The translations under genes and the position numbers were made by a program. DNA of 64,000 nucleotides from Camillea tinctor (taxonomy: Eukaryota; Ascomycota; Sordariomycetes; Xylariales; Xylariaceae). The stretch lies in assembly GCA_022578605.1 (NCBI GenBank), contig MU394097.1:248001-312000 (forward strand). The letters are read 5' to 3'. The first letter of the stretch is position 1. Each line of letters opens with the position of its first letter. Below, piece after piece: positions 11,282 through 25,493 of this stretch. Under the pieces are notes generated by a model. That model was not told the origin of the DNA. It saw nothing but the letters and a program-made list of their open reading frames with translations, and searched no databases.

Positions 11282-14200
11282 CTTGAGTTGAGCCCCTTCC
11301 CCCCTTCTTGTTGTTTTTTATATTTATTTTTTTTTCGGGGGAATTCTCTCTTTATTTCATTATCCTTTCCCCCACTTGTTTAGCCAAAGAGTTCTTGATA
11401 GAGAATTTACTCGGATTTATTTTTGTAGAGTTAGTGGTGTGTGTTGTGTGTATATGTTTAGATAGTGAGGCTCATGAAGTCTTCTAAGTGCTGGTGCTGG
11501 TTCAATGCTTGGTCATTGGAGCTTGTGATGAAGAAAAAAAGAGCGCTAAATCGATCAAATCAACATTATTGTTGCGCTTATTCTTATCGTTATCCTTATC
11601 ATAGACGCCAACTGCCAACCGCCAATAGGTTGTTTATTGGTCTATGCTCTGGTCTGTGCTTCAATGTTCTTACAATTGACTTAACCTAAGGTACTTTGGT
11701 TGGTACGTATCTACACCTACATCCACCTTGCCAAAGTAACGCAAGGTGAACCCCGACCACCGACCCAGCTGTGCGGATCGCCAGTCCATTTACACTACAC
11801 ACGCCTACTACCTAACTAAAACCTACCTAACCTACCTACATACACCTACTTACATACACTTACATTGACTTACATACATTCACACTTACATACACCTTAC
11901 ATTATATTGCTTCCTGCTTCATGCTTGTTTTCTTGTTTTTAATTTCTTCTCTTTTCTTTTTTTTTGTTTTGTTATTTCGTCATTTTCGTCATCCTTTCCA
12001 GCTTCCGGCATGTTTTGGTTTCGTTTCTTTTCGTCGGATCTCTGTTGCTGCTGGCTGCATGTCATTCTACATATTTCTTGTTGATTATCGGAATCCTCCT
12101 CATGACTGAATCCTTACCAAGTTTTCTCTAACATGATTATGATTACCTACCTATAGTACTTTGACCTCCTTTTTTTTCTCTTCACATGCCACTGTTTCCA
12201 CTCCTTCACTTTACTCCTATCCTACGAGTAGCAAGCCCACTTAGTTAGCTTAGATTGCTTGCATCAAGTCCGGTAGTTACCGTCATGTAGAATCCATCCA
12301 TCTATCCATCCATCCGTCCCGCCCCATCTATAGTATCCTATCCCCATCCCGTTTATGCCCACATGATCCTTCCAAGTATGGACATATCCGATGGACAGAC
12401 AAGCAAACGAACAGATGAGACAGGGAAGAAGGAAGAAGGACGAGCCTGACCTTTCGGCCCTACACATAGAGAGAAATGAGCCCATAATTACATGCCTGTC
12501 GATTTCCTGGCGTTCAGTGACACTAACACTTAACACTAGGTACTACTTACTCGGTATGGTCAGTCGCTACGGATAAACCTTCTGCGTACGTGCAGGAACT
12601 CGTGAGTGATGGCGATCATTTCCCCTTTACCAAGCAAAGATACAGGAGAGCAGAGCAAAGAAGCAAAAGAAAAAAAAGAAAAAAAAGGAAACCTACTTAG
12701 TAGGTAAGCCATATTCCCCCATCCATGCCCTTGTTCATCCCCACGCGATTCACCCAACATATAAGCGACGCGTATTATTGCATATTGGTAGGTACCTAAT
12801 GTATGTACACACATATAAGTAGCGTAGCAATGATATAGTATAGCTATAATATAGTATGGTATAATATATGTAGGTTAGCATTCTTGGTTCCGGAGGTGAA
12901 ACAAAGTCGAAGCTGTTTCTATGCGAGTCACTCTCGACAGGGCGAGCAGTGCATTATACTGCTGTCTCAGAATCTTACTTTCTTTGTTTCTCTTTGTTTT
13001 TTTTTTCTCCATCTTCCCTCTTCCTTGCTCTCTACACACTTCAGCTAACCTACTTTACACATTATGACTCCATCCCTACCTCATATGCCCCCACTCTCCA
13101 CCCATCCCCATCCTATAAACCCCGTTTCTCTCCTAGAGTTAAGGGTGTAAGATAGTAACCCCGTCCTTCGAAGAGGGGCGGTTTCTTTGGGCTTGGTTTC
13201 TTTTTTTTATGATTATCTCTTTGAATGGATCTATATTAATGTCCATCATATGATCCACGATATTCAACCGGTCACTTCTCCCATATTACCTTTTCGTGCA
13301 GTAGTCCGTTTTACTGCGGATTATCTATGGGTAGCTAAGGTAGGGAGGGGAGGTAACGGGCATATGCAGTACGAAAGACAATACAATCTAGAGGAAATAA
13401 TGATAAGAAAAAAGTTCAAGAAATATATATCCATTTTGGGGGGCTTATTAGGCCTCCTTTTTCTTTTAAACTACCAGGTATGTGTAAACAAATAGTAGTA
13501 CGTACAAGCTCATCGTGGTATTGCAGACACATAATTCTAAGCCTCGTCTAGAAGACTGGTAATGAAACCCGCCAAAAACCAGAAACAACCCCCTTTCCTT
13601 TTTTTAATCATCCCCTTCCCTGCCCCTCCTCCTGTTACTCGTAGGTTAGGTATGTATGTATATATGTATGTATGTAAGTTATGTACCTATGTATGGATAG
13701 GATTTATAAAGAGAAGACCTCGTTGGTTGGATCGCTAGCGAACAAGCCTGTAAGTGACGATGAGGAGGTATCACCAAACCTAACGACCGACCTACATAGC
13801 TTTACATATGTAATGTATGGACCTTCACACGCATGGCTAAGATAAGATTAGATGCATAGATCGACGACGGTGGCCCGTGAGTTTTGAACAAGAGGGACCC
13901 CTAAAGGAAATAGACTAACCTAGGGGAGGGGAGAGGGGGAGGGGGTTCCCATGCTCCATGTTCCTGTGTTCTTCTTTAGCTGTTATTGTTTTATTATACG
14001 TCATGTTATTTTATGTATTTGAGTTATCCTTCCTGTTCCTCCTAACTTAGGTTATTCTTTTCTTGTCTGCCTACTAGTATGTAATGTGATGTATATTTTC
14101 GCAGCCCGCCGTAGACCTTAATCTGACTTCCTTACCTACCTACCTACCTGATGAGTTCATGTCGGGGAACGTTGCACTTCATATCCATCATCCCCCCTAG

Positions 14201-14340
14201 TCTCCATATGCACTATCGCGGTATGTACAGTATGCATGGTCCGATTTTTTAAGTAGGCTATGTTAGTCTACTACCCCTCGTGATTCATCATCGTCATCGT
14301 CATCCGTAGCGGCAGCAGTAGTAGCAACAGCTTTGGTATC
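11282..14340. other. Gene desert, block 1: DIS3 upstream region and microsatellite DNA
   Basis: No supportable gene is seen. The first few hundred bases are T-rich on the plus strand and should include the DIS3 promoter and 5' leader. From about 11,700 onward the sequence is dominated by CTAC/ACCTA/TACATA units, T runs and TATAG stretches (12,830-12,870). All open frames are under 105 codons and low-complexity. Confidence 0.55.
14134..14149. repeat. (ACCT)n tetranucleotide array
   Basis: Four perfect ACCT units. It is one of many dispersed TAGG/CCTA arrays in the deserts. Confidence 0.85.
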
Positions 14341-17100
14341 ATCATGAAAATAAAATAAAAGTGACAGGGTTGTCACGTTTTGTCATGGGCAGGAAAGCAT
14401 CCAAGTGCGTTGCGCCTAAGAGCCGTAGAGTGGGAACCGGTCTGCGTCTTAGCGAGTCCTTAGCGGGCAACCTGGGCAATGGCTGATCGCGACGGCGACG
14501 GTGATCCAAGCCGGTCAAGAAGTTGGGTGGAGCAAGCAAGGAGAGTGCCCCCACCACTCTCTCTGTCTCTCTCTGTCGCTCGCCCGACTTTCAAGCTGGG
14601 CGAGGCGTGTCAGGGTTGGGTTGGGTTTGAAGGATTCCAAGACATCATATTTTTTTTCTTATTATCCTAGGACCACAATTCGCCAGGTGTAAATATATGT
14701 ACTAACTAGGTAGGTAGGTAGGTTGTCCATCGATCCTCTCTACCGGCATACCGTATCCAGACGCCATATCTAACGATACCTAGCTTGGGTATAGAGTGTT
14801 GGTGTAAACAGATAGTCAGCCATAGTTGAGGAGGGTTCATCCGTTGAAACGAACAAGAAAAAAAAAGATGGAAATGATGAACAAGAGGGAGGGGTGTATT
14901 AGTGAAGTGGAAGACTACTCTCCCCGCGGTAACGCGTGTTCCGAAATATTTCTTTCCCGGTTACCTAAAAAACCCGGTTCCAAGTAATTCGGTAGAAGCT
15001 TGGAGGTTGGCTGGAGAAGCACGAACGGGCACGCTTCGGTTTAAACCTGAAACATGAAGATTTCACGTTCACGATTCGACTTTTACTCAGATGTGTGTGT
15101 GCGCGCCATAGCCAAGCCTTTGGGAGGGCTTCCCGAACGCAAATGCTGTGCCACCTTTCAGGGCATTGCCGTATCGGAAAAGCCATGTCGGTTGGTGTCA
15201 CCCCCTTTCACCCCCTTCGCGGCAGTCCTCTTCTGGGTTCCTTGTAGTTAGCGAAACATAAAATCGGTACGATGTTATTTGAGGAAAAGAGATTGGGTTT
15301 AGCTCCCGAGATCCAGAAATCAGGGTACTTGGTGGACAAACGGCCAAGCGCATTCCATGCGCAGGCTCCCTCGGCAAAGGGCAAAGGGGGTAAAGGGGGG
15401 GCGGGCGGACAGGCGGGGAGGGAATAAGAAAAAATAACCACCACCAACAAAAAGCAAATAAGAAAAACTAATAAGGAAACGAGAAGCTTGCAGACCGAGG
15501 CTGGTTTTGGTAACCAGCAATCACAGCAATACATAGAACCACTTCAACTTACAATCTGCTTCCAGGCGTTCCGAGACGCCACAGCAATATCATTAAACAT
15601 GTCATTGCGTCATCGCTGTAGAGCGGCCTCCTACATTACAGTTCTGCGGAGAGACAAGCGAAAGCCACCACGAGGTGCATCGGAAATAGAGCGAAAAAGT
15701 ATGTACCTACCTTTCATTCTCTCCTTCACCCCCCTGTCCCCCTGTCTCTCCTCCTCCCTCTTCCAAGCCTTGTTCCCCTCCACTTCTTACCCCCTTGTTC
15801 CCCTTACCCCTACCCCCTACCTATGTAGGTATGTATGTACATACGCTACATTACTTAGTGAGAGGGAGTGAAGAAGAAAGGGAGGGAAGGGAGGGGGAGA
15901 GGAGAGAGAGAGACAGAGAAAGAAACGGTACCAACATGCGGCGCTAAGTCCTGAAATGGATGGGGGCCTCGTCAAATTGTGGAAGCCTGCAAGAGCGGGT
16001 AACCAGGGTTACCCGCGCTGTCGTGATATGCACGGGGCAAAAAATACAGACAACGGGCGAACAGGCAAAGCAAGCCTGAGCGTTGGACGGTTTGGTTTAA
16101 TGGTGGGTCGAAAGTAGTGTATATATAAAAAAGAGAGAGAGAGAGAGAGAGAGATCGTGGAGTACACTCCTTTGTGCGTGCCAATACCGGTGTTGTATCC
16201 TGTAGGCGGACGCAAGTAGTAGAACGAGAGTGAGGACTGCCGAAGAGGAGGGAAGGGGAGGGGTGAAAGGGCTGGGGGGGTAGGGAGAGACCACCAGGTC
16301 AAAACTTGCTTTTCTCGACTCCTGGGTGGTGGCATTGCCGCGGTGGTGTGGATGGTGTGCCCTTACACCCCCCGTCCGTCGTCCTCCTCTTCTCGATCAT
16401 GGCTGTGCCTAACATAGTCCACAGAGGCTGGGGAGAGAGAGAGATGGAGTTCTCCCGCCCGCAAGCCTTCGACTCAGGACGACGGGCTATAGCTCGGTTG
16501 GTTCGGAGAAACTAGCAGGGAGTCGGGGAGAGAGAGAGAGGAGGGGGCAAGCCACATTAACACACTCCTGATAAGAAAGGTCGGCGTTTGTTAATGCGAT
16601 GCGATGCGATGTCATGCTGCCGAGCTACTGTATATGCACGCAGTACATATGTAGCAGTAGCAGCAGTAAGGTATGTATGTAGGCCACCACAGACGCAGCC
16701 CACAACCACCCCCCCCCCCCCCCATGTTCGTCTGTCTGCAAGCCATCTGTTGGATGGAGCAACGATGGGCGGCTTGGGCGGTTGCACTTGAGCAAGTGGA
16801 GACAGCCGGGTGCCAAGATAGCCCATGATTTGCAGATAGTCCGTGGGTTTTGCCAGGTTCTTCACTTCGATGGATGTCAGCTGGTTGGCCGACGAGACCT
16901 CATCCCAAGTCTTCAGCCAATGATGTGAGCAAAGCCCATGAACGAAGTAGCATGCTTTCAGTTGCCAGGCCCCCTGTCGGATTCTCCTGCTGGTCCCCTC
17001 TTTGATACCCTCCTCCTCTCCTTCGCTACACACCATCTTTTTTTCTCGCCTATCCTAGCAGCCTAGCATCCCCCCCCCCTCCCTCTCTCTCCTCTTACCC
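14341..17100. other. Gene desert, block 2: GA/CT-rich tracts
   Basis: No supportable gene is seen. It holds a GA-rich tract (15,860-15,930), a pure GA dinucleotide run (16,132-16,154), a C15 run (16,709-16,723) and CT-rich stretches. The minus-strand open frame of 159 codons at 16557-17036 has no domain I recognise and includes translated poly-C and CA repeats. Confidence 0.5.
16132..16154. repeat. (GA)n microsatellite
   Basis: A run of GA dinucleotides directly after an A-rich tract. Confidence 0.9.
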
Positions 17101-17930
17101 CTCCAAAAAGATCTGGACCTAGCAGGCCTAGGTACACCTACACCAAGAGTCGTGCCGCCTATTCATATATCAGAGACCCACTGGGTCACATGAGGCATTC
17201 TAGAAGAGCTGGTGTTTCCAACGATGTTTGTTTGCTTCGTCGACAGTTAGCGATGTCGTTCAAAGAGAAACCACTCCATTTCCCAATTGTCGATGAACCT
17301 AGTAACAGGAGGGGAGAACAACTATCTTGAGAATCAAGGTGGGATCATTAAAATTTTCAGACACGGAAGCCATCCGCGAGAGCGATTTGCGGAACTTGTG
17401 TCCCCGGCCGCCCATCGGGTTCTGAATATGGGCAGGTTATGTTATCTTGTTGCCCGGGGATGAATGTCACGCCGTTTGCACAGTGTCCTCTTCTACGCTA
17501 AGGTCGAGCACAAGGCGGCGGCCTAGATCGAGAATGAGGAGAGAAAGAGAGAGAGAGAGGAGCTACTATTCTCGTCCCAGGGTCGATATCCGCGTGAGGG
17601 TAGAAGGTCGACTATCGCGGCAGATTTGACCCGCCGGCTGGGCACATTTGCACCGGAAGGAATATTTTTCCCCTTTGCTAGATAAATTATTCGAGCCCAA
17701 CCTTAAGTCTTCCATCATCATCATCGGCACTCGGTCTTCTTCACTGTCTCTCTCTCTCCTCTCTGCCCACCTCTCTCCTGTGAGCAGTGTCATGACCGGT
17801 CCAGGTACTCTCCCTACCTTCCTCTATAGCGCAGATATTGTGGCCTCATTATTCAGCTGTGGCGCGTCTTCATATACATACGAAAGGTAGGGATTAACCC
17901 CAGGTAGGCCAATCATAGGGAGCCTCGAGA

Positions 17931-17967
17931 GATCTCGACCAAAAAGTCTGCTCACCGTCTCGAGGCT
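17931..17967. repeat. Perfect 10-bp inverted repeat with 17-nt spacer
   Basis: AGCCTCGAGA at 17931-17940 is mirrored by TCTCGAGGCT at 17958-17967. It could form a hairpin in DNA or RNA. No function is assigned. Confidence 0.7.
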
Positions 17968-20475
17968 AGATCGTCTGATCGTTTTGACTGTGACTCTGGG
18001 CCAGCGCGCGCGCTCTCTCTCCCAGACCTAGCTCACGCTATCCATCGAGAAGCGTCCAGGATTGTGAAACATATGAGTGATCTAACTCTTTATTACCCAG
18101 TCTAGCCGTAGCACTCGCAAGGATCCAGAAAATCGAGTGCGTGCTGCCATGTGAGCCTGTGTGATATTCGCAAGCTCATTAATGCTCCGGATCATCGCAG
18201 CAGCTCCCCACACTCCAGTATGGCCCTGTCCTGTGCCTATATGGGGGGCATCGGCAATCGTATACGCATATGTGACTTCCCATGGTCAGATCCGTAGGCG
18301 CCGGCTATGGTGTGGGCTGGGCTGGGCTGGCTATTCTCCTTGTAGTAGCAGCAGTAAAAAATGAGGGCAACCACCACCATAAAAAAAAAGGGCAGATGAT
18401 CAGCCCTTTGACAGCTGAAACTCGTCAACGCAGGGAAGGGATAAAGTACCAGCGTGCCTACGGCGGATTGGGATTTCCTGCAGGTCGACAAATGCGCAAA
18501 GCTAGAGCTTGGCCTGCAGCATCGTGCAGGCTAAGGGAGGAAGGGAAAATAAATCGAGAGAGAGACAGAGACAGCATAGGGCCTTGTGCTACCTAACCGT
18601 TTGGGCCAGTCATCTTGGGGTCCCTGATAGGTAACATATCACAACGTTTGTTTCCAAAATATACTGGTACCTGCTAGTTGCTTCCAGGCTAGGCTCTCTT
18701 TCTCTCTTTTTTTCTTGTCTCTCTGTCACCTTTCTCCTTTCTCCATCTCCGTCTCATGCGTCCTACGAGCGAGATTTTCCGGGAACTCCACTTTCATGTG
18801 AAAGGGGGGAAAGAGAGGGAGAGGGAGAGGGAGACAGTGAGAGGAAAACGCCCCGGGAGCAAGCTATCTGCGTAGGCTGCTGCTAGACATACGAAGCTGC
18901 TGCGGGTTCCAGATATGGTTCGATACGTACACGCTTGGCTGTGTGTCCGCCTGTGAGTGAAGAGTTGAAACGGCATGGCTGCTCCAGTTATCGGATTCCC
19001 GACGGCCATGAAGTTCTCTGATTTGCTCCTCAGAATGCCATGCGGTAGTAGTCACTACTTTGAGTAATGTGCTCCACGCCAAACCTCATTTTTGCGGGAA
19101 GATACAGTTGATGTGCCTTGTTTATTTGCCCCGTCATACTCAAGACGTGCCTTACGTGCGATCAAGTGGCCAATGTGAAGATGGCAGTAGGTCCTCTCTA
19201 GAGCTAGAGGAGAAGGATTCACGATAGGCCAACTAGCTACCGGACTAAAGGGCAGCTGAGTGTCCGCCTCCGCGCGCCTGAAAAGCCAAAGTGGAAACGG
19301 TGTAGCGAGACAGCAGGTTTTAGCAACCTCCCTTATTACAGGATATATTATGAACCCGGCCCGCGCGTGTCCCGATGACTTGAGTCTCTTATTACTACCA
19401 TCATCCTTATTATTGCCCTCTGTCTATACATCCTTCTTCCGCCGTGAACTATCTAGATACCACTGCTATTATTACCTACATGACACAGTGCCAGAACGAA
19501 GAGAACTCGGGTTCCCCTGGCGCAACGTAGCATTCGCATGCACACGGCTTATGAATTCCTCGAGAGATGAATCGCATGAAACAGAAAACCTGAGGACGAG
19601 AGGGCCGGCGGGTGGTGCCATTCGTTATGTTGTTTTTAGAAACACACGACCCATACAAACAGGCGTGGAGATAGATATAGTAGAGATCTAGGTAGGTTAG
19701 TTTTCTAGGTTGGTGGTAATCTAGAGCCAGAGCGAAGACCCGTTTGTCTGCCGTCCGTCTTGGCATCGCCGATAAATTGATGGTTCGTGTCTGGCCAGTA
19801 GCGCGGAACGTTTGACTGCAATCCCATCGACAATTGGCTGGTCGGACCCCAGTGGCGCACATGGTCCCAAGGTTTGGTTGGAGGGCCAGGGCTGGCCTAT
19901 AGCCGGGCAGGACTATAACGTTTATGTGATAGCAAAGGTTGACGATAACTTCTCGACCACTACGTGATTCACCGAGAACAGCCGTGGCGCGGCGGTGCCG
20001 ATATCTTGGGATTTTCTAGGTCCGGATTCGGAAAATATGAGATCATTAAAACATGGTCAGGCGGGAAAATTAAGGGTCCCTCATCCTAAACCCATACGGG
20101 GCGGGGCTAAAAAAAGGAAAGAAAATCAAATAATGATGCTATTTGAATCACTTTCACGAGGGAAGAAGCGAGGCAAAGCTGGAGTGAATACGTGTAGACC
20201 TCACACTTGCCGATCTCAAATCGTTGGGAAGGTCTCGTATCGGTGAGGTCGAAGAGGGAAAAACGGGGTCAATACGTAGCGTTAGGCAGGATAAGAGGAG
20301 AGAGGAGGGAGGAGGAGGAGGAGGAGGTATGAGTCAACCAAGCTCAAGTCTGGCTGGTGTTATAGACACCAACACCAGGCGTGTAGTTAGAGTTGACGGG
20401 AGTGATTCAAGTTCCAAGACTTAGGTCTCTCTTAGGAAGTACATCACCTACATCCGTATGTAGGTAAGGTAGGTT

Positions 20476-20492
20476 GGTAGGTAGGTAGGTAG
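20476..20492. repeat. (GTAG/TAGG)n array
   Basis: Four tetranucleotide units, preceded by degenerate copies from 20461. Confidence 0.85.
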
Positions 20493-21502
20493 AGATAGCC
20501 AGGGTAGGCAGCGATGAATTATTGACTTTTTCACACCTGAAAGGAGGGATGAATGAATAAGTGATGACGAAACATTACGCGTTGAGAGAACTCGGGCGTT
20601 CTAAGCGATGAGGCCATTACACTCTGCCTTGTTTATGTATCAAGTATCTTCACCTTGAGGTAGTGTAGCTGGTCACTTACACGCACTTACACACATACGT
20701 ACGTACTTAGCTACTTACATAACCTTATGTATATAGATAGATTGACTTCGAGTAGTACCATCCATGTGGGTAGTATCGAGGCGAAGATAGTAGCATATGA
20801 TAGTTGAAAGTTAAAGCAGACGGATGGTTGAAGAGCAAGCAGGATTTAGATAGCCTTGCAGCTGCTTGTTGCTTTTTGTTCGTTATTCGTTTCTTTATCA
20901 TTCTCCCGCTCAACTTGCGTAAATTATAGACCCAAGTTATCTCATGAGTCGTCTCTCCAATAGGAATCTCTAGTTCCTCTCTGTGGCTTGCATTTATACC
21001 CTTCACCGGTCAATTGCCTCTTCGGGTAGTCGTAATAAAAGAACGCTGCTTACATCGTGGGGTTTCTCGCCTTGTCGCATCGCCCGTAAGCCGTGTCGCC
21101 GAGTTCAGAATCCGTCAATGCACCAAGCATGTAAGAACGATCATGGGGAACATTTCTATCGACGTGTCGAAAAAAGAAAAAAGTCAGATAATAAAATTCA
21201 AAGTAAACAGTGAAGGATAGTTTGATTCTTTGCATATTGGTGTCGCGTTGGCGTCTTGGGGCGCAAATGTTGCACAGCATTTCGTATGCTTGGCCTGATT
21301 AGCTTGGTTTAATGACTTACATTTTCGTAACCCTTTTTTTTTTCTTTTGGGTTGTCTTTCTCCCCTTCTTCCGGATGTATTGGCGACATCAAATATCGAA
21401 GCGGCCGAAGGACCGGTGGAGTTCTCTCGCTTCCTTAATTGTTGGCCGTGCTTAAGTTACCTACATAGGATTTACCTATCTACATCTACATCTACCTATC
21501 TA

Positions 21503-21520
21503 ACCTACCTACCTACCTAC
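21503..21520. repeat. (ACCT/CCTA)n array
   Basis: Four and a half perfect units within a longer region of TACATCTACCTA-type degenerate copies from about 21,460. Confidence 0.85.
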
Positions 21521-22200
21521 ATCTTATGGATATTCCCGGATATAGCTACCTAAGATGAAAGTAAGCGCATAACAACATCTCAAGCAACAAGCTAAGCTTG
21601 ATGAATGCTTACCTCACATGGTCTCCATGTAGGTTACCCATATCACCCACCTCGTTTTGATTTCGCATCCCCCGCGCGCGCGCCCATCATCTGCGCATGC
21701 GTTTTTATTTATTTATTTATTCTTTAATCTCTTGTTCGGGATTCCTCTTTGGCGATTATCTTCCCTCATATTAGCTAGTCTATATGCGAATATAGGTTGA
21801 TGAGCACCAGGCCGCAACCGCAAAAGAAGCTATTGTCGCTCTGTTGCATAATCGAAGCACGAGACTGACTATCGAGACATGATCTTCGTCTAAGTAGGTA
21901 CTAAGTACAACATAGTCTGTCCAGTAGTGAGAGAGTTGGTGAGTGTACAGACATAACCTACATACATACTACCTACATGTAAGTGTGGGTTGGGTACTAC
22001 TAGTTACTATAGTTGGACGATTGGCCCCACTATTTAATAGAATTTCCCTAACGGGCAACTTATAGAGACGAGATTCGCCGAGAGCAGTGTCGTACGCGAC
22101 ACAGCAGTCTGTCATTCAATACATCAATATAATGTTTTTTTTTCTTTTCCAAGTTCAAGCTCCAGTATGTCTCCCAGCATCAGATTAAACGTTTCCATCC

Positions 22201-24110
22201 AGCAAGCGAGAAAGAAGAAAAAAGAAAGAGTGGTTACTACCGATGCTACTGCTGCTACTACAAAATAGGTACATTCAAGTAACTTATACTAAGTGCTACA
22301 TATGTCTGCTTATCAATTCGCGATCCGACACAATCGAGTTCTTGGCCCGCTTCCAAGTAAACCAAGGCAAATATACCTAGGACAAAAATAGCAGTGCTAA
22401 CGGACCTCGGAACGTAAAGAATACTACATCTCTTGGGATAACCTACATAGTTAGTAAAACATATCGAAGAACTTGAAGCACGTCGGCCGGGCCAAAGACC
22501 GACCGAATCTTTTTGACTCTGCCGTTCTGCTACATTTGCCCAACTTGACTCCACCGGCTGGACTAATACATCACGCCCTGGAGATACATAAATAGGTTAA
22601 TTGCTTACCTCGCAAACGTGAGACTGGTCTTACACTTCTCTCTATATGCGGCAGCAATTATTATTACTCTTATTATTGCCATCGCCACCTAGTTGTAGGT
22701 ATTAAAATCAAATTAAATAGACCAATAAAATAAATCAATAAATAAGTAAAAAGAGCTATTTGTATGTACACGGCACGAGACTTGGGCTTTTGGTCTGTTT
22801 GCTGTCTGCATGAAGTCTCTTTGCCGTGGAAGAGAGGAGAGAGGAGACAGGAGGAGGAGGAGTTAGATGCAGTTTGTAATTACACTTTGAATACTATCGA
22901 ACGGGAAAACTAGGAGTAAAATCATACATATCAAATATTCCTAGGTTAGTTGGATGGATCTATTCCGTACCCGGGTACTACAGCAGTACCTCACGTAAGG
23001 CACATGTACCTGTCATTTGATGCTTCTATTGAATTGCCAAGCGCAACGGAGTTATTGTACACCTATAGCTAGATTCCTGGATTGCTTAGGTAGGTAGGTA
23101 GCTAGCAGGTAAGCAGGTAGGTTAGTTGTATACAGTTTGTTTTAGCTACACCTGACACGCTTCCGGCATCTGGTAATCCTAGGAAAAACCAATTTCGCAT
23201 TGATGCCCTCACTGGTTTCATCTAACTTAACCATATCATTACGTATTCCTGCGAGGATACCTACCTGCCTACCTACTATGTACATAGGTTACTAGACTAG
23301 CCTCTATATTGTACAACTCCATTTAAACGCATGTCCCGTCTATTTCCCAGTACCTTGCCTCTATGTGGTGATATGTGATATACCGGACGCACGGTTACTT
23401 GACTTTACCTACTAGGTACTTACTTACTCGATGTACCGATATGACTGCCTAGGAGGTTTGCTTGCTTACATGTATTTACCTATACACTTACATCTTACTT
23501 ATTTCTGACTTACCTCTTACGTACCTTAGCTATGGACTTAGCTAGATGGACCTAGCTAGCTAGGTACATATAACACTTTTTTTTTTCACTTAGCTACATG
23601 TACCTACACGACCCTAGGTATGTATGGACGTATGTTTTATATGTACCCAATGGTGCCCAAGCTAAACTAGGTATACCTAAACCCAAAAATCCGTGTACAT
23701 AATCTGCTGCTTCAAGTTTGTGAGGAAGAGAAGACGAAGCGGGCGGATTTACCGTACATCGAAGCTAAAGGTCCCTACGTAAGTAAGCTGATACGAACTT
23801 AACCCGTTCGAGTAAGTGGTCCTTGATCTATGGGCGCTTTTAAACTGCGTAGTACAGATGTACAGGGCATGTACATCGAGTCACCAGCCATTACGTCCAA
23901 TCACAGCTAAGTAAGTCTTTCTACCCTTGTCTGCACGTCGCATCGTCGGCTCGAAACTTTGATCTCTTTTCTCTCTTCTGCTTCTTCCACTTCTATTTCC
24001 ACTGCTCTCTTCTCATTCTTTAACTATGTATACACCTACCTATGAGCCACCCTCAAGGTATTTGGGAATATATCATCCGTGTATATTCCATGCTTTAGTC
24101 TAAATGCCTT
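22201..24110. other. Gene desert, block 4: CCTA/TAGG-rich DNA
   Basis: No gene is seen. It is dense in dispersed TAGG, CCTA, CTAGGTA and GTACCTA motifs, with one clear array at 23087-23101. No open frame exceeds 100 codons. Confidence 0.5.
23087..23101. repeat. (TAGG)n array
   Basis: About four TAGG units, followed by interrupted GTAGCTAGCAGGTA-type copies up to about 23,125. Confidence 0.8.
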
Positions 24111-25057
24111 GGTAGAATACCTTTTTTTTTTTTTTAATCTTTCTTTCTTTCTTCTTCTTCTTTGGTTTACTCCTAGGTTTGATCGCCTTTTTCTGATGTA
24201 ACTTACTGACGAACCTAACCGGTGATGTTAATTAGTGTTAAATGGGAATTGTTGATTGGGAGAGGACGGGAAGGTATTTGAGGCTCCATAATCCGTGATG
24301 TTAATCGCCTATCGCCACACCCGAGCTTTCCCTCTTGGCGTCCCTATCGTCGATGAATCATCCACGACCTCGTGCCCCCTGCAACGCCCCATTCGTCTTT
24401 CTCATCGCATCCTGGCCCCTGTTTGCGCCTGGGCCGACACCCCCTGTCTATACTTGCACGGTACCGTCCTAGCACCCCCCTTGGCCCTGGTTCGAGCTTC
24501 GGCCTCTCTTCTTTCTCAACCCGCGCCTGGGCTACCTTACCTTACTTTTTAGTGATTACTATTATCCATCGACGTTCGCGATTTGCGACTTACCATTTGC
24601 CATTCGACAACTTTCGTTTCTTCGCCTTCTATAGTCGCGTTCTCTTTCTCTTTTTTTTTTATCCTCTTCAGAACAAACGAACGAACAAACGAACAATCAA
24701 CGAAACCTCCGGTCCTGGAACGTCGTGTTCAAACACATAATTTTTGGTGCTTTGCATAGCCGCGCTTGCGTTCGATCGTAACTCGGCATCGCATTACACG
24801 CATGTCTGCGCCGCTACTATACTATACTATACTACAATACCTTGCTTCTACCTTGCTCGGCCTATCTACATACCTTACAGCGTGAATTTGCCAGGTACTA
24901 CGTGCGGTCATAGTACCACTCACTTCCACTTCTCCGGAGACAATCTACTCAGCAACAACAAGTAGTACCTAGTGACGAGTTTACAACTTGCTCGCCCGCG
25001 TGAGTGAAAGAGAAAAAGAAAAAAAAAGAAGGGAAGGAGAGAAGAAAAGAAGGTTGC

Positions 25058-25078
25058 GTGTGTGTGTGTGTGTGTGTG
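25058..25078. repeat. (GT)n microsatellite
   Basis: About ten GT dinucleotides in the RSC7 upstream region. Confidence 0.9.
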
Positions 25079-25457
25079 AACTTATTCTGTGCTCGTCCGT
25101 CTAAGCCTTTACGAAGCAACACGCCGCCGCATTGCGCAACGCAAAGACACTTTTTTTTCCATTAGCAACATCGGGTTCTTCATTGGTGTTATTCACGGAG
25201 AAGAACCGAAAGGCGAAAAATCTCACCAAACGTCAGCAACATAAGAAACTCTATGGTTCTAGATCAAAACGCAAATATTACCGCGACTCCTGCCAGACTA
25301 TTACTCCTTATTACTACTACGTCTGCTGCTTCTGTTGTTGTTGCTGCTTTTCCCTCCTTGCTTCTACCGCTGCCGTTGTCGCTGTTACTACTATTACATA
25401 CATGACATACATTACATTACATACACATATGTTCAACGGGAACTTGCTATTTACCAG

Positions 25458-25493
<36 letters not shown>
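25458..25493. repeat. (CTA)n trinucleotide microsatellite
   Basis: About twelve CTA/TAC units with a late interruption. Translated in one frame it gives a long Tyr run. Confidence 0.9.

Larger units (their letters stand above)
17101..22200. other. Gene desert, block 3: mixed-complexity intergenic DNA
   Basis: No supportable gene is seen. The sequence is less repetitive than its neighbours but still has GAGA tracts (about 17,540, 18,550 and 18,810), a GGA array (20,311-20,327), TAGG arrays (20,476-20,492; 21,503-21,520) and TTTA repeats (about 21,705). It also carries a 10-bp inverted repeat at 17931-17967. Open frames stay under 145 codons and match no family that I know. Confidence 0.5.

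Noticed and set aside
16557..17036. 159-codon minus-strand frame as a gene
   Set aside because: No known domain, translated poly-C and CA repeats, no plausible promoter; probably chance.
19260..19691. 143-codon plus-strand frame as a gene
   Set aside because: It has no ATG at its beginning, no recognisable domain and low-complexity Leu/Ser/Tyr stretches.
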